A DNA stretch of 64,000 nucleotides from Pelotomaculum schinkii (GTDB lineage: Bacteria > Bacillota > Desulfotomaculia > Desulfotomaculales > Pelotomaculaceae). The notes beneath the pieces were generated by a model, which saw only the letters and a program-made list of their open reading frames with translations, had not been told where the DNA came from and ran no database searches. The translations under genes were made by a program, and so were the position numbers. Position 1 is the stretch's first letter. Each line of letters starts with the position of its first letter. The stretch is taken from contig NZ_QFGA01000002.1 in the NCBI RefSeq assembly GCF_004369205.1, positions 558,001-622,000 of the forward strand, read 5' to 3'. Shown here in pieces: positions 39,920-49,915 of the stretch.

Positions 39920-40841
39920 TGTGGGCACCTCCTGTCAACAGGTATAATAGCGCCATACGCACAGCAACCCCGTTGGTAACCTGTGTATTAATAACCGATT
40001 GCAGGCCGTCGGCCACCTCGGGAGATATCTCCACTCCCCGGTTCATCGGACCCGGATGCATCACCAGGGCGTCCGGGGCGGCCAGTTTGAGCCTGTCCCG
40101 GTTAATGCCGAACATGACGGCATACTCACGCAGGCCCGGGAACAGGCCCTGCCGCTGCCTTTCCAGCTGGATCCGGAGGATGTTGACCACGTCGGCTCCT
40201 TCCAGAGCCTCCTCGAGGTCGTTGTAAACGCGGGCGCCTGTCTTCTCGATACCGGGCGGCATCAGGGTGGCCGGACCGGCCAGCCTCACCTCGGCTCCCA
40301 TCGTGGTGTAGCCCCAGATGTCGGAGCGGGCTACCCGGCTATGCAGGATATCACCAACTATGGCAACTTTGAGTCCTTCCAGCCGGCCCTTCTTTTCCCT
40401 TACCGTAAATAGGTCCAATAACGCCTGAGTCGGGTGCTCGTGGGCGCCGTCTCCAGCGTTTATTACTGAAGCGTCCACGGTACGGGCCAGCAGTTCCGAA
40501 GCCCCGGCCATGGGGTGGCGCAGCACCACCACGTCCGCTCCCATGGACGTGATAGTACGGGCCGTATCTTTAAGGCTTTCTCCTTTGCTGACACTGCTGG
40601 TCGCCGCGGCAATGTTGACCACGTCGGCGCTCAAGTATTTTGCCGCCAGTTCAAAGGACGTCCTGGTACGGGTACTGGCCTCGTAAAAGACCGTCACCAC
40701 CGTCCGCCCCCGCAGGGTGGGGACCTTTTTTATTTGCCTTTTTATGATTTCCTTCATGGGTTCAGCCGTGTCCAGGATCAGCTTGATTGTCTCAGCCGGG
40801 ATATTTTTCAGGCTGATCAGATCCTTCCCGTTTATGGCCAT
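39903..40841 (-). CDS. pyrB: Aspartate carbamoyltransferase catalytic subunit
   Basis: Commits carbamoyl phosphate and aspartate to pyrimidines. Carbamoyl-phosphate site [18 protein letters not shown] and GPMNRGVEI motifs present. ATG 40841 with AAGGAGG upstream gives 312 residues. No pyrI regulatory subunit follows, as in Bacillus-type enzymes. A PyrR attenuator precedes it. Confidence 0.96.
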   Translation of the reverse strand: MAINGKDLISLKNIPAETIKLILDTAEPMKEIIKRQIKKVPTLRGRTVVTVFYEASTRTRTSFELAAKYLSADVVNIAAATSSVSKGESLKDTARTITSMGADVVVLRHPMAGASELLARTVDASVINAGDGAHEHPTQALLDLFTVREKKGRLEGLKVAIVGDILHSRVARSDIWGYTTMGAEVRLAGPATLMPPGIEKTGARVYNDLEEALEGADVVNILRIQLERQRQGLFPGLREYAVMFGINRDRLKLAAPDALVMHPGPMNRGVEISPEVADGLQSVINTQVTNGVAVRMALLYLLTGGAHIEAAY

Positions 40842-40862
40842 AAAACTACCCTCCTTGAAGCT

Positions 40863-40952
40863 TAAAAATAAAGACCTTGCCCGAAACACCGGGCCAAGGC
40901 CGTAAAAGGGAAAACTCTATGGACCCTCCCTTTTCGGCCTCACAGGACCGTT
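40863..40952 (-). promoter_or_regulatory. PyrR attenuator between pyrR and pyrB
   Basis: On the minus strand the PyrR-binding loop core CGGTCCTGTGAGGCCG (about 40935-40951) is followed by an overlapping antiterminator and a terminator hairpin GGCCTTGGCCCG / CGGGCAAGGTC with TTTATTTTT (40863-40901). PyrR bound to UMP stabilises the loop and favours termination. Confidence 0.9.
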
Positions 40953-40972
40953 CTTTAAAGGTGGTACCAGAT

Positions 40973-41625
<653 letters not shown>

Positions 41626-41643
41626 GCTTTTTTCCTTCCATAT

Positions 41644-41672
41644 ATCTTACAGTAAAACAGGAAAAGTGTCAA
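41644..41672 (-). promoter_or_regulatory. Sigma-A promoter of the pyr operon
   Basis: TTGACA (41672-41667) and TAAGAT (41649-41644) on the minus strand with 17-base spacing, just upstream of the attenuator leader. Confidence 0.88.
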
Positions 41673-41690
41673 TTAAAACTATTCATGACC

Positions 41691-42126
41691 AGAGCTCTCG
41701 CTCCCAGTTATTAACAGTCACGTAAACCAACCACCATCAGGCTTCCAGTTATCATGGTTTGGCTCTGCGTTCGAGTTCTTCCAGGCTCTGTGCCTGGAGG
41801 GCGAAGCCGATCAGGAGTGTCGCCCAGATGGTGCCGGGTTCTATGTCGGGATCTTTTCTTTCGTCTCTCGCCCACTTGGTCCAACCCTTGGGCAGGAAAA
41901 CCTTGTGGACGTATCGAAGAAAATCTTTGAGCCACCGTTGTGACATCGGTGGTGACACCTCCTGAGATGGTGAATTGGCGTTTGTGTTTCCCAGGAGGTT
42001 TTTGCTATTTGTGGAGGCTTTTCCTGCCTATTCGAGTTTGAAAAATGAGAATTTAGCGGGTTTTTCTTTAATGCCGGCCTTCTTTGACTGCAAGGGCTCC
42101 GGGGATCGGGTGCGGAGGTTCTGATT
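41691..42126. mobile_element. Deletion derivative of a DDE insertion sequence, copy 1
   Basis: Shares both ends with the element at 45528-46197: left 66 bases (41691-41756) and right about 84 bases (42043-42126). Between them only the first part of the transposase remains. No clear terminal inverted repeats or target duplications could be drawn, so exact borders are approximate. Confidence 0.8.
41752..41946 (-). pseudogene. Transposase N-terminal fragment
   Basis: From ATG 41946 (AGGAGGTGT upstream) about 60 codons of a transposase-like N-terminus are open, ending with SLEELERRAKP and then running into the conserved IS end. The DDE catalytic region is deleted. It complements copy 2, which keeps only the C-terminal part; both probably derive from the same element, though the halves do not overlap, so this is inferred from the shared ends. 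Confidence 0.65.
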
Positions 42127-42286
42127 GCCATATGGGCAAACTGTCGGGGCGAACCGTAAAGTCGAATTGCCGGGTCGCTGTCGTCTAGCTGCCGGAAGAT
42201 GCTGCGGGTTGTCGTCCTGACCCGGCCACCAGGACCTGCTATCCGGCGGCCTGGCATCCTCTCGACGCCGGTAGAACGAATTGCCA

Positions 42287-42340
42287 TAAAAAAAGAATCA
42301 GGCGGCGCGGGCTCTTGGCCCGAAGCCGCCTGATTCCGTT
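42287..42340 (-). terminator. Terminator of the S-layer protein gene
   Basis: GAATCAGGCGGC and its exact complement (42294-42305 and 42327-42338) flank a GC-rich inner hairpin, followed by TTTTTTTATGG on the minus strand, 30 bases past the stop. Confidence 0.93.
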
Positions 42341-42371
42341 TACCGGGAAGGCTGTTTACCGGAAGCTTTAC

Positions 42372-43970
42372 TTACTCGGAGAGGCTGTCTGTGCCGCCTC
42401 TCGCGCTCAGGAAATTGCTGATCATGGTGCAGGCCTCGGCACGGGTGGCATTGTTCTGCGGCTGGAAGCTGCCGTCAGGGTAGCCTTTCAGCAATCCGTA
42501 CTTCACCGCAACCACGATGGAGCCTCTCGCCCAGGAGGAAATCTGGGCATCATCCGTGAAGGCGGTGCTCTCGCTGATGCTGGCCGCAGCCTCGCCCTGC
42601 TTGCCTAGGGCGTTGACCATGAGGGTGGCCAGTTCCTCCCGGGTGATCGATCTGCCCGGGCCAAAGATGCCATCGCCATAACCCTTGATGATGCCCGCAT
42701 TGAACGAGCTCTCCACGCTCGTATAGAACCAGTCCCCCGGGGAGACGTCGTAGAAGTCGGGCGTGGCCGGGTTATAGGCCTGCAGCTCCAGCACCCTGTC
42801 GATGACGGTGACAAACTCCGCCCTGGTGATGGTGTTGTCGGGCTTGAAGGTACCGTCCGGGTAGCCGTACACATAGCCGGCGCTGCTCATCTGGCTGATG
42901 ACGTCATAGGCCCAATGAGACAGGGGGACGTCGGAGAATGCCTCGCTTGTAGGGGGAGTCGTCGGCTCAGTATAACCCGACTCCTCGGTAGTGAAGCTCT
43001 TCACCGCTCCGTACGATGTCCCTTTCTCATTTGTGGCATAGGCCTTGAAGTAGTAGGTGGTTTCTGCGGTCAGATCGTCCAGGGTCGCCGTGAAATCGCC
43101 TTCCTGGTCATCCGTGCCCACGGCCAGCTTGTCGGTGAGGGCGCTGGAGGTGGTGCCCCAGTAGAAGCCGTAGTCGGTGATGTCGTATCCTTTGTTGGAG
43201 GTAATGCTGCCGTTCAGGACGGCGGAGGTATCCGTGATCTCTGTGGCCGCCTCCGTCTTCACGCTGGGCTTGTCCGTCGACGTACCACCACCGCCGCCAC
43301 CGCCGCCGCCGGAAGACCTGACGGTAAAGGCGGCTGTGGCCACCTCGCTCCACAGCTTGGCACCCGCATCATACACCGCCGCATTCACCGTATAGGTGCC
43401 CGTCGGCAGGGTAAATGGCGCCGCGTAGACAGTGGCGTTGACTGAGCCGGTATCCGTATAGGGCCAGCTCCCATCCGTGGTGTAGTAGACGTCCTGGTTG
43501 ACCGTCAGGGCGGCATCGAAACCTATTTTGGTCGATAGGGTGATGCTGCCGCCGTTCGGGTTGATCACCGGGGCATCCGGAGCGCCTGTGGCGTTATCCA
43601 CCACCAGGAACAAGGCTCTGGCCACCTCGCTCCACTGCCCGGTGCTCGCATCATACACCGCCGCCTTCACCGTATAGGTGCTCGGCACTGACGGTGCGTG
43701 GAACGGTGCCGTGTAGACGGGGCTGCTGACAGATGGGTCACTCCCATCATCGGTGTAGTAGACGTCCTGACTGACTGTCGTGCTGGCCTCGATGCCCACA
43801 GTGGTGGACACGGTAATGCTGCCGCCGTTCGGGCTGATCGTCGGTGCCGCCGGAGCGGCTGTGGCGCCGAAAGCCATCCCCGCCGGCAGGCAGGACAGGA
43901 TGAGCATGGCAGCCAGCAAGACCGCCAGAGCCCTTCCCCTCCCTTTCTTCGTCTTCCTTGTCAATATCAA
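42372..43970 (-). CDS. S-layer-homology surface protein with CHB_HEX and FN3-like domains
   Basis: Exported protein anchored to the wall by three C-terminal SLH domains (about 340-395, 403-455, 465-520). I prefer TTG 43970 (AAGGGGG eight bases upstream), which starts directly with a basic signal peptide ending near AFG-A and gives 532 residues. Two chitobiase-C-terminal-like repeats (ISPNGGSI / INPNGGSI with VYYT.DGS) occupy about 40-200, then a nine-glycine linker, then an FN3-like domain (about 235-325). No catalytic domain is seen, so a structural or binding role is likely. High GC compared with the flanks. Confidence 0.85.
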   Translation of the reverse strand: MILTRKTKKGRGRALAVLLAAMLILSCLPAGMAFGATAAPAAPTISPNGGSITVSTTVGIEASTTVSQDVYYTDDGSDPSVSSPVYTAPFHAPSVPSTYTVKAAVYDASTGQWSEVARALFLVVDNATGAPDAPVINPNGGSITLSTKIGFDAALTVNQDVYYTTDGSWPYTDTGSVNATVYAAPFTLPTGTYTVNAAVYDAGAKLWSEVATAAFTVRSSGGGGGGGGGTSTDKPSVKTEAATEITDTSAVLNGSITSNKGYDITDYGFYWGTTSSALTDKLAVGTDDQEGDFTATLDDLTAETTYYFKAYATNEKGTSYGAVKSFTTEESGYTEPTTPPTSEAFSDVPLSHWAYDVISQMSSAGYVYGYPDGTFKPDNTITRAEFVTVIDRVLELQAYNPATPDFYDVSPGDWFYTSVESSFNAGIIKGYGDGIFGPGRSITREELATLMVNALGKQGEAAASISESTAFTDDAQISSWARGSIVVAVKYGLLKGYPDGSFQPQNNATRAEACTMISNFLSARGGTDSLSE

Positions 43971-44066
43971 GCTATCGTCCCCCTTCGATTCCCTCATCCC
44001 CCGGACAGACCGAGGATTTACGGACCGGTAAGCAACGGTTTCGCTTCTTGAAAACTTGCTCTGCAC

Positions 44067-45527
44067 GCAATTTTACTTCGCCTTACCTTAGATTTTTTAC
44101 CGGGCCCATTATGATGATCGGCCTGCCTGGACTCAGGTTGTCGTAGTCACTGAAATACCGGTTTTACCATACCCGGCTCATAGACCTCATGCCCTTGGTC
44201 GCATCCGCATGCCGGGCCGTCCCGTAAAGCATCATACCTGGTTTATTGGCTCACCTCCTCCGCTTCGCTCTGTCTCTCGGTTCATCACATCACCTCCTGC
44301 GTTGTTGCGCCTCATCAGGCTTGGCTACGTTGTGCCCACAACCCATACACAACTCCTACACAACTTTATAATTTATGTGAACAACCAACGCAATAATGCT
44401 CTCTTGGAAGCCCCCGCTTCTTCAACTGGGTCTTAGCTTGGGGTACCCGCCGCAGGTGGGTCGGGGGATTGTGGCCCCCACTGGAGCTTAGAGCCAGTTA
44501 ATAGTGGTTATCCGCCCTTAGGGGGAATTGCTGTTGCTTCGCGTCCGCAAAGGGCACCCGGCTTTGCAATTCGCATCGCAATTTTCCCACCGCCTTGAAG
44601 AGGCGGGGGCATTATGTACGCCGTTTTCCTGACGCGCAGGCGGCTTTCAGTATGAAGCGAAGCTTCATAGCCTGCGTTAAGGCTGGGCGTAGCCCACGGG
44701 TGCCGGGTGCCCTTTGGGCGCCGGGCGCGGCGGAGCGGGTTAGCCATCTGTGGTAAATTAATGCATTTATAGTTTAGATACCCATATTTTTACCGGTAGA
44801 CCCATCCCTCCATTTTCAGGAGTTGGAACTACCGAAGAAAATGACGATTTACCCCTCCCTTTGGTGGAAGGGGACTTCTCGCCGCATCTGTTGGAATTTT
44901 TTTAAGTTGCTAGCGTGACTTCTGAACAAATCGTGATAAGTATTGACACCACTGGTTTCCAGCAACTTTTTATGTGTAGACTAATATAGACTAATTTTAT
45001 ATTTCTAACAATCGAGTATCTGTAAGGCTTTCAGATCTTATATCGGAATGAAAACAGAGTTCATTAATCCGGTTTCAGTACATTGTTGATAATCAGTTCC
45101 TTGATTCTTTCGACCAGTTGTTCATAATAGCGGTGCACGGCTACGCAAGTCCAACTCGAACATCGAATTCCTCCCTTCTATTAATGGCAAAAGCCGTATC
45201 CCTGGACCTGTATTAGTACAACTAGTACACCTTAATATATACCCTTTCCGTTAAAATGTAAATACATATTTTCCCAACGAGTAGGCGAAAAACTCTCGCA
45301 CGGAAAGTATTTTGGAATTTTTCGTCCTACCGCCCACTATCTTGGGTGGTTAGGCGGGCAAGATCGAGCGCCGGGCAAGGTTAAGTCCTCTATTACCTTA
45401 AAAATCTCTTAGTATGGATGACTCTTTCAGTGTTCTTGATGAGATTGACAGCAATTAATGTTTACCAAGTATTATTTGTATAATACACCAACAACCTGAA
45501 AGAAAACTTAAAAAAACCTTAAAAAAA
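44067..45527. other. Gene-poor region with repeats
   Basis: No convincing gene in about 1.46 kb. It contains the inverted-repeat segment at 44410-44610, further short palindromes (for example around 44650-44740), and a minus-strand 24-codon open tail ending at about 45062 (VHRYYEQLVERIKELIIN) that could be the end of a degraded gene. The rest is AT-rich with nothing recognisable. Confidence 0.5.
44410..44610. repeat. Segment bounded by 16-bp inverted repeats
   Basis: GCCCCCGCTTCTTCAA (44410-44425) and TTGAAGAGGCGGGGGC (44595-44610) match inverted with one mismatch. The GC-rich interior has no gene and resembles the end structures of IS200/IS605-type elements, so it may be a solo end or a small non-autonomous relative. 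Confidence 0.5.
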
Positions 45528-46197
45528 AGAGCTCGCGCTCCCAGTTATTAACAGTCACGTAAACCAACCACCATCAGGCTTCCAGTTATCATGGCTGGCA
45601 AGAAGTGTAAAGCATTCACTTCCCGGAAGTCATCGTCTTTCAGGAAAGGAACAACGGTTATCCTTTTGTCATGGCGCCTGCTACATCATCGAGAGGCCGC
45701 CTTCATGCTAGCTCGTGTCGAAGAGATAGCGGGCCAGGCTCCTGTCCCTGATGTATTCCAGGGCGCTCCGCATCTTCTCCGCTATCTCCCGGGCGCTGAA
45801 GCCGCTGTCCTTGCGCCTGTTCCTGTGAAGGAACAGCCAGAGGAGGTTGACCGCCAGAAACATGATCCACAGTATGACCTGGAAGGCGATCTCCTGGTGG
45901 ATGTAGCAGTGCTCCATGTTCCAGTTTCCTTTGAGTTCGTGAAAGAGGGTGTTCTCGATATCCCACCTCCTATGAATGATCTCCCGGACTAGATCCGGGG
46001 TCGCTTCCTGTTTGCTCAGGGTGGTGGCCACCAGGATCTCCCGTTACCTGATCGCCTCCTGGCGTTTGCCACCTACTATTGCATAGCCGTGCCTGGTCTC
46101 GATGATCTTGAAAAAATGAGAATTTAGCGGGTTTTTCTTTAATGCCGGCCTTCTTTGGCTGCAAGGGCTCCGGGGATCGGGTGCGGAGGTTCTGATT
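45528..46197. mobile_element. Deletion derivative of a DDE insertion sequence, copy 2
   Basis: Left 67 bases (45528-45594) and right about 90 bases (46107-46197) are nearly identical to copy 1. The interior holds the C-terminal end of a transposase on the minus strand. Confidence 0.82.
45708..46107 (-). pseudogene. Transposase C-terminal fragment with internal stop
   Basis: Reading leftwards, a frame with TRHGYAIVGGKRQEAI is interrupted by a stop near 46046 and then continues for 107 codons containing HRRWDIENTLFHELKGNW, the block with the catalytic Glu of IS4-like DDE transposases. The N-terminal catalytic aspartates are gone. Inactive. Confidence 0.8.
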
Positions 46198-46233
46198 CAT
46201 GACTGCCATGGCATCACGGCTTACGGAAACGGC

Positions 46234-46503
46234 TCAAATACGGTTTATTCCCAAAAAAATCAGGGCGACACCTAGCATAATCAGGCCTATTCCGCCTGAT
46301 GAAACCTTACCGGCCAGGCCCACCAGGCCCAGGCTGGTCACGGTGAGCAGGATCGTCGGGCCGATTAGAGCCAGCAAGGCGTTAATTTTAAAAGCTGTCT
46401 CGACCCGGCCAAACTTGAGCATCAACATGGCCGCCGTGAATTCTATGGTAGCGGACAGGATCCTTAACCCCGCCATCCCGAACACTATTTTTTCAATAAA
46501 CAT
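46234..46503 (-). CDS. yqhV: YqhV-like small membrane protein (DUF2619)
   Basis: 89 residues from ATG 46503 (GGAGG eight bases upstream) with three hydrophobic segments and no charged catalytic residues. It matches YqhV, which in Bacilli lies next to the spoIIIA sporulation operon; here that operon is not in the window. Function unknown. Confidence 0.8.
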   Translation of the reverse strand: MFIEKIVFGMAGLRILSATIEFTAAMLMLKFGRVETAFKINALLALIGPTILLTVTSLGLVGLAGKVSSGGIGLIMLGVALIFLGINRI

Positions 46504-46733
46504 TGAAAATCCCTCCACCCTGCTTTTTACATTTCATATGCAAGTCCGGGGAGATAAATGCCGGACCTTAATTTACAGCTGATTGATTTTGTCACAAGCC
46601 GTATACGTCTTCAGTAAGGTAACACTTTTGTTTAGCAATGAATATCCTGAACCGAAGGCCTTCCCCTAATATTGCAACGGGGATGGCAGCCATACGCCTA
46701 AAGCATGATAGGCAGGGAAAGGAGCATTGGTAT

Positions 46734-47546
46734 ATGGGGGGACAAGCACATTCCAGTATGTGGATGGAACTGCTGGATTTTCCTCTGCCAGGGAGGTTAA
46801 GCAAACCAAGGACCCAGGGGCTTACCATGGTCATAGATAAGGGCCTGGGCCTGCATGAAACAAAAGATTTATTGCATACGGCCGGTGCATACATAGATTT
46901 TATAAAACTCGGCTTCGGGACATCAGGCCTGTATCCCCAGGATCTCCTGGAAGAGAAAATCAACATGGTCAAGGCTTGCGGTATTGACATATACCCCGGC
47001 GGTACCTTCCTGGAGATTGCGGTGCTGCAGGGAAAGCTTAAAGATTACCTGGCTTATGCCAAGGACCTCGGCTACACCGCCGTGGAAATTTCCGACGGCA
47101 CCATTAAAATACCACCAGAGGTGAGAGAGCGGGCTATATGTATGGCCCTGGAACATGATTTAAAAGTATTGACCGAGGTTGGCAATAAAGACCCGCGGGA
47201 CCGGGTCGAAGTAGGCCGCTATATCGAACAAATTCTGAGTGACCTGGAACAAGGCGCCTTCAAGGTCATCCTGGAAGGCCGCGAGTCGGGCAAAGGCGCC
47301 GGCTTTTATGACCCGGAGGGACGCTTCCTGGCCGACGATGTGGAACAAGTGCTCGCGGCCGTGGGCGACCCGCAGCCGTTGATTTGGGAGGCCCCGCTGA
47401 AACAGCAGCAACTGGAATTAATCCTCCGCTTCGGCCCGAACGTCAACCTGGGAAATATCGCGCCGGCAGAGCTGCTGTCACTGGAAGCCCTGCGGGTTGG
47501 GCTGCGGGGAGACACGCTCCGGCCGATTTGCCGGGAAAGCGTCTAA
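46734..47546 (+). CDS. comA: Phosphosulfolactate synthase (ComA family)
   Basis: Adds sulfite to phosphoenolpyruvate to give phosphosulfolactate. The ATG at 46734 follows AAAGGAG and gives 270 residues; the family core DFPLPGRLSKPRTQGLTMVIDKGLG, FIKLGFGTS, YPGGTFLEI and EGRESGKGAGFYD are all present. In methanogens this begins coenzyme M synthesis; in spore-forming Firmicutes it is linked to sulfolactate made during sporulation. No ComB/ComC partner is next to it. A strong terminator follows. Confidence 0.92.
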   Translation: MGGQAHSSMWMELLDFPLPGRLSKPRTQGLTMVIDKGLGLHETKDLLHTAGAYIDFIKLGFGTSGLYPQDLLEEKINMVKACGIDIYPGGTFLEIAVLQGKLKDYLAYAKDLGYTAVEISDGTIKIPPEVRERAICMALEHDLKVLTEVGNKDPRDRVEVGRYIEQILSDLEQGAFKVILEGRESGKGAGFYDPEGRFLADDVEQVLAAVGDPQPLIWEAPLKQQQLELILRFGPNVNLGNIAPAELLSLEALRVGLRGDTLRPICRESV

Positions 47547-47565
47547 ACCTGATCAGATGAATGCC

Positions 47566-47611
47566 ATAAACAGACCGGGGAAGGCGAAAACGCCTTCCCC
47601 GGTCTGTTTAT
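47566..47611 (+). terminator. Terminator of comA
   Basis: 21-bp perfect stem (47566-47586 and 47591-47611) with an AAAA loop, 20 bases after the comA stop. The U-tract is short (TTTAT), but the stem is unusually long and works in both directions. Confidence 0.85.
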
Positions 47612-47812
47612 GGCGGGCGCCATTTCAATCGCACCCGCACTGCCCAGCAGTTCAAGAGACTTCAACTGATCCTGCTCATACCGTATCACAGCGTCACGCA
47701 TCATAAACACCGGTGATGCAGTTGTAATTTCAATCACACAGATGATATACTTTCAATTACTACTTTTATTTTCCATACTGTTTAGCAAATGGATCCCCCG
47801 GTATGATCTTCA

Positions 47813-48010
47813 ATGTTTTTTTGGGATAAAGCTGCTAAAACTATATGCAGGGAGGTGATTGACATCTATCATGATCGAATGTCCCGCTCAGAAATGACGT
47901 TTTTTATTTTGGCTTCGGCAGCTATGACCATCCCGTTTATTCTCCTGGGAAAAGACATGGCCGATTCACTGCGGACCATAGCTAAAACAAAAACAGACGC
48001 TTCCGAATAA
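47813..48010 (+). CDS. Possible small membrane protein
   Basis: Open frame of 65 codons with one hydrophobic segment (ILASAAMTIPFILLG). GGGAGGTG lies inside the frame at about 47850; no start sits at a good distance from it (GTG 47855 is adjacent, ATG 47879 is far), so the start is uncertain. A terminator follows at 48051-48091, which supports a real transcription unit. Not recognised. Confidence 0.4.
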   Translation: MFFWDKAAKTICREVIDIYHDRMSRSEMTFFILASAAMTIPFILLGKDMADSLRTIAKTKTDASE

Positions 48011-48050
48011 GTGAAAACCTGAGCTTCAGGCTATATCCTTCTGCAAGAAA

Positions 48051-48091
48051 TTAAAGCAGGCCTTTAACCGGTAGAGCAAGGCCTGCTTTAA
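48051..48091 (+). terminator. Hairpin terminator
   Basis: TTAAAGCAGGCCTT and its exact complement (48051-48064, 48078-48091) around a 13-base loop; about 40 bases past the small ORF and 30 bases before the IS605 right end. Confidence 0.75.
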
Positions 48092-48121
48092 TACATACCC
48101 TCCCGTAAATACTGGCGTCAA

Positions 48122-48252
48122 TTTGACACTCCGCACGGCTGAAGCCGTGGGATTCTTGGGTGATTAAACCGAAGTCTGTTTCCAGTATCGGAGTATGACC
48201 CCAAGTTCAGGGCTGTGCCATCAGCCCGTCCTAGTCCAGTGCATATAGCAGA
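48122..48252 (-). ncRNA. Predicted omega (reRNA) of TnpB
   Basis: In IS605-type systems the guide RNA of TnpB is transcribed from the end of tnpB through the right end and ends in flanking DNA. Here 130 bases follow the tnpB stop on the minus strand, with several GC-rich palindromic segments and the terminal CACGGCT/AGCCGTG hairpin. The guide would then lie just left of 48121. Position is inferred from family knowledge, not shown directly. Confidence 0.55.
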
Positions 48253-49350
48253 CTAGGCTGGCAGACTGTTACCGTCTGCCACAGTTGCAGAAATGATATT
48301 AATCGCACCTAACCTGTCGCGATGTGTTTTATATCCGCAACCGCATCTGTATTTTCTACCGGTAGCTTTATTGAGTCCTCCACATACAGGGCATTTCTGG
48401 CTGGTATGTTTGGGGTTAACATACTCCGCATGGATACCCGCCAATTTTGCCTTATACTCAATAAACTGTGCCAACCGGTAGAATGACCAGGTATGCAAAT
48501 TCTTTTCGTTTTTACGGCTTGTCCTTGCCGTCTGACGTATGCCGGAAAGTTGTTCCAAGCGGATCGTCGTTACATTGTTTTCTTGAGCAAAACGAACTAT
48601 CTGCCGGCTTATTTTATGGTCTTGATCTGTCATCCAGCGCTGCTCTTTATCATGCAGTTTCTTGATCGCCTTGAGTTTCTTTAATTTGCCAAGTTTACGG
48701 CGTACTGAACGGTGTTTGCGTTTGATAAACTTGTTTTGTCTGCCATTGCCAAAGAATTTCGTTTTGCCGCTCTCCAGGACAGCGACAGCGGGAACTTTCA
48801 GGCCCAAGTCGACCCCCATAATTTGACTGTCAGCGGCCGTATTTTCTGCCACTTGTACGGCAATTTGCGCTATGTACTTGCCGGACTTTTGAGTGATGCG
48901 CAGGCTGCCTGGTTTGTTATTCAATAGATTTTTCTGGTAGCCGGTCAAGATAGCTTTCATCTCCATGCGTTTTGATTTTCCTTCGACAAACACAGGAAAA
49001 GAGAGAACATCTTCTTTCAAAGAATAGTTTTGATTGTTCCAAATAGCCACGGGCTTTTTGAGAACAGGGAGCTTGACTTCTCTTTGCTCATCGGGCTTTA
49101 GTCTGGCGTTAGCCCAGACTGCCTTCTTATATTTCGCAAAAACACTCTTGGCGTCTCGAATAGCTTGATTTTTAACAGCGCTAGGAAGGTCTGCGATCAC
49201 GTCTTTGCTTGAGTATTTAAGGTTTCTGTCCGCCACAGCATAGTCTGATACGATTTGATTGACCAAATAGATATAGTGTTTGGTTGTTTCCATTAGCAAT
49301 TTGGACTGTTCTTTTGTGGGCTGCAGCTTGACTTTTACAGTGATTTGCAA
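48253..49350 (-). CDS. tnpB: TnpB RNA-guided nuclease
   Basis: Ancestor-type Cas12 nuclease. TTG 49350, preceded by GGGGGTGA, gives 365 residues and removes the overlap with tnpA. RuvC catalytic residues are all present: D181 in MGVDLGLK, E266 in IRLEQLS and D345 in HRDRLGAIN; the zinc finger has C320, C323, C336 and C338. Likely active. Follows tnpA by four bases. Confidence 0.92.
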   Translation of the reverse strand: MQITVKVKLQPTKEQSKLLMETTKHYIYLVNQIVSDYAVADRNLKYSSKDVIADLPSAVKNQAIRDAKSVFAKYKKAVWANARLKPDEQREVKLPVLKKPVAIWNNQNYSLKEDVLSFPVFVEGKSKRMEMKAILTGYQKNLLNNKPGSLRITQKSGKYIAQIAVQVAENTAADSQIMGVDLGLKVPAVAVLESGKTKFFGNGRQNKFIKRKHRSVRRKLGKLKKLKAIKKLHDKEQRWMTDQDHKISRQIVRFAQENNVTTIRLEQLSGIRQTARTSRKNEKNLHTWSFYRLAQFIEYKAKLAGIHAEYVNPKHTSQKCPVCGGLNKATGRKYRCGCGYKTHRDRLGAINIISATVADGNSLPA

Positions 49351-49354
49351 TTTG

Positions 49355-49753
49355 TCACCCCCTTGTCTTTTGTTCTGCAATATACCGTTGGATCGTATCG
49401 CTGGATACATTTCCTGCTGTAGAACAGAAAAATGAGCGTGTCCATAGACTGGGCAAATGCTGCAAGTGTTTAAATTCTTGCCGCAATCTTCTTGAAGTCA
49501 CTCCTTTCACTTTTGCCATAATCTCTGAGGGACTAATAGACGGCAAGGCGTTTACGAATAGGTGGACATGGTCCGGCATTACTTCAAGCGCCACAATGAT
49601 GAGTTCGTGTTCCCGGCATATCTCTTGAAGAAGTTTCCGGAACCTCTGTTCAACCTCTTTGACTAACACCTTTCGCCTATACCGTGGACAGAAAACAAAA
49701 TGATAGTTGATTAGAGATACTGTGGTTTGTGTTCTTCTATACTCTTGTCCCAT
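49355..49753 (-). CDS. tnpA: IS200/IS605 family Y1 transposase TnpA
   Basis: HUH single-strand transposase. HUH motif H62-V-H64 in MPDHVHLFV and the nucleophile Tyr at about 124 in QRYIAEQK. 132 residues is normal. Complete, so the element may be mobile. Confidence 0.93.
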   Translation of the reverse strand: MGQEYRRTQTTVSLINYHFVFCPRYRRKVLVKEVEQRFRKLLQEICREHELIIVALEVMPDHVHLFVNALPSISPSEIMAKVKGVTSRRLRQEFKHLQHLPSLWTRSFFCSTAGNVSSDTIQRYIAEQKTRG

Positions 49754-49915
49754 GACTATATTGTATCATTTGATTGATACTACGCAATAAAACCAAAGGG
49801 ACTAATCGGGAGCCGCCTTCATCCCTCGATTAAAACCGGGGGCTTTCGGCTACGTTTCTGTAAGGAGTTGGCAATATTAAGCCTGGGTTTTCATATATTA
49901 CATGAGGAGTGATAG

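Larger units (their letters stand above)
48121..49860 (-). mobile_element. IS605-type element with tnpA and tnpB
   Basis: About 1.74 kb. The tnpB-side end carries the subterminal hairpin CACGGCTgaAGCCGTG (48134-48149) just inside the border near 48121-48124; the tnpA-side end has a hairpin around 49803-49850 with CCCCGG / TCGAGGG. Both transposition genes are intact. As usual for single-strand Y1 elements there are no terminal inverted repeats or target duplication. The tnpA-side border is approximate. Confidence 0.88.

Noticed and set aside
44100-44290. Riboswitch in the leader of the SLH gene
   Set aside because: The GC-rich leader has several short stems, but I could not match it to the cores of c-di-GMP, SAM or cobalamin riboswitches.
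47543-47737. 64-codon minus-strand frame after comA
   Set aside because: Its C-terminal half is the comA terminator stem and the rest contains the dispersed GTGCGATTGAAAT box; no ribosome site.
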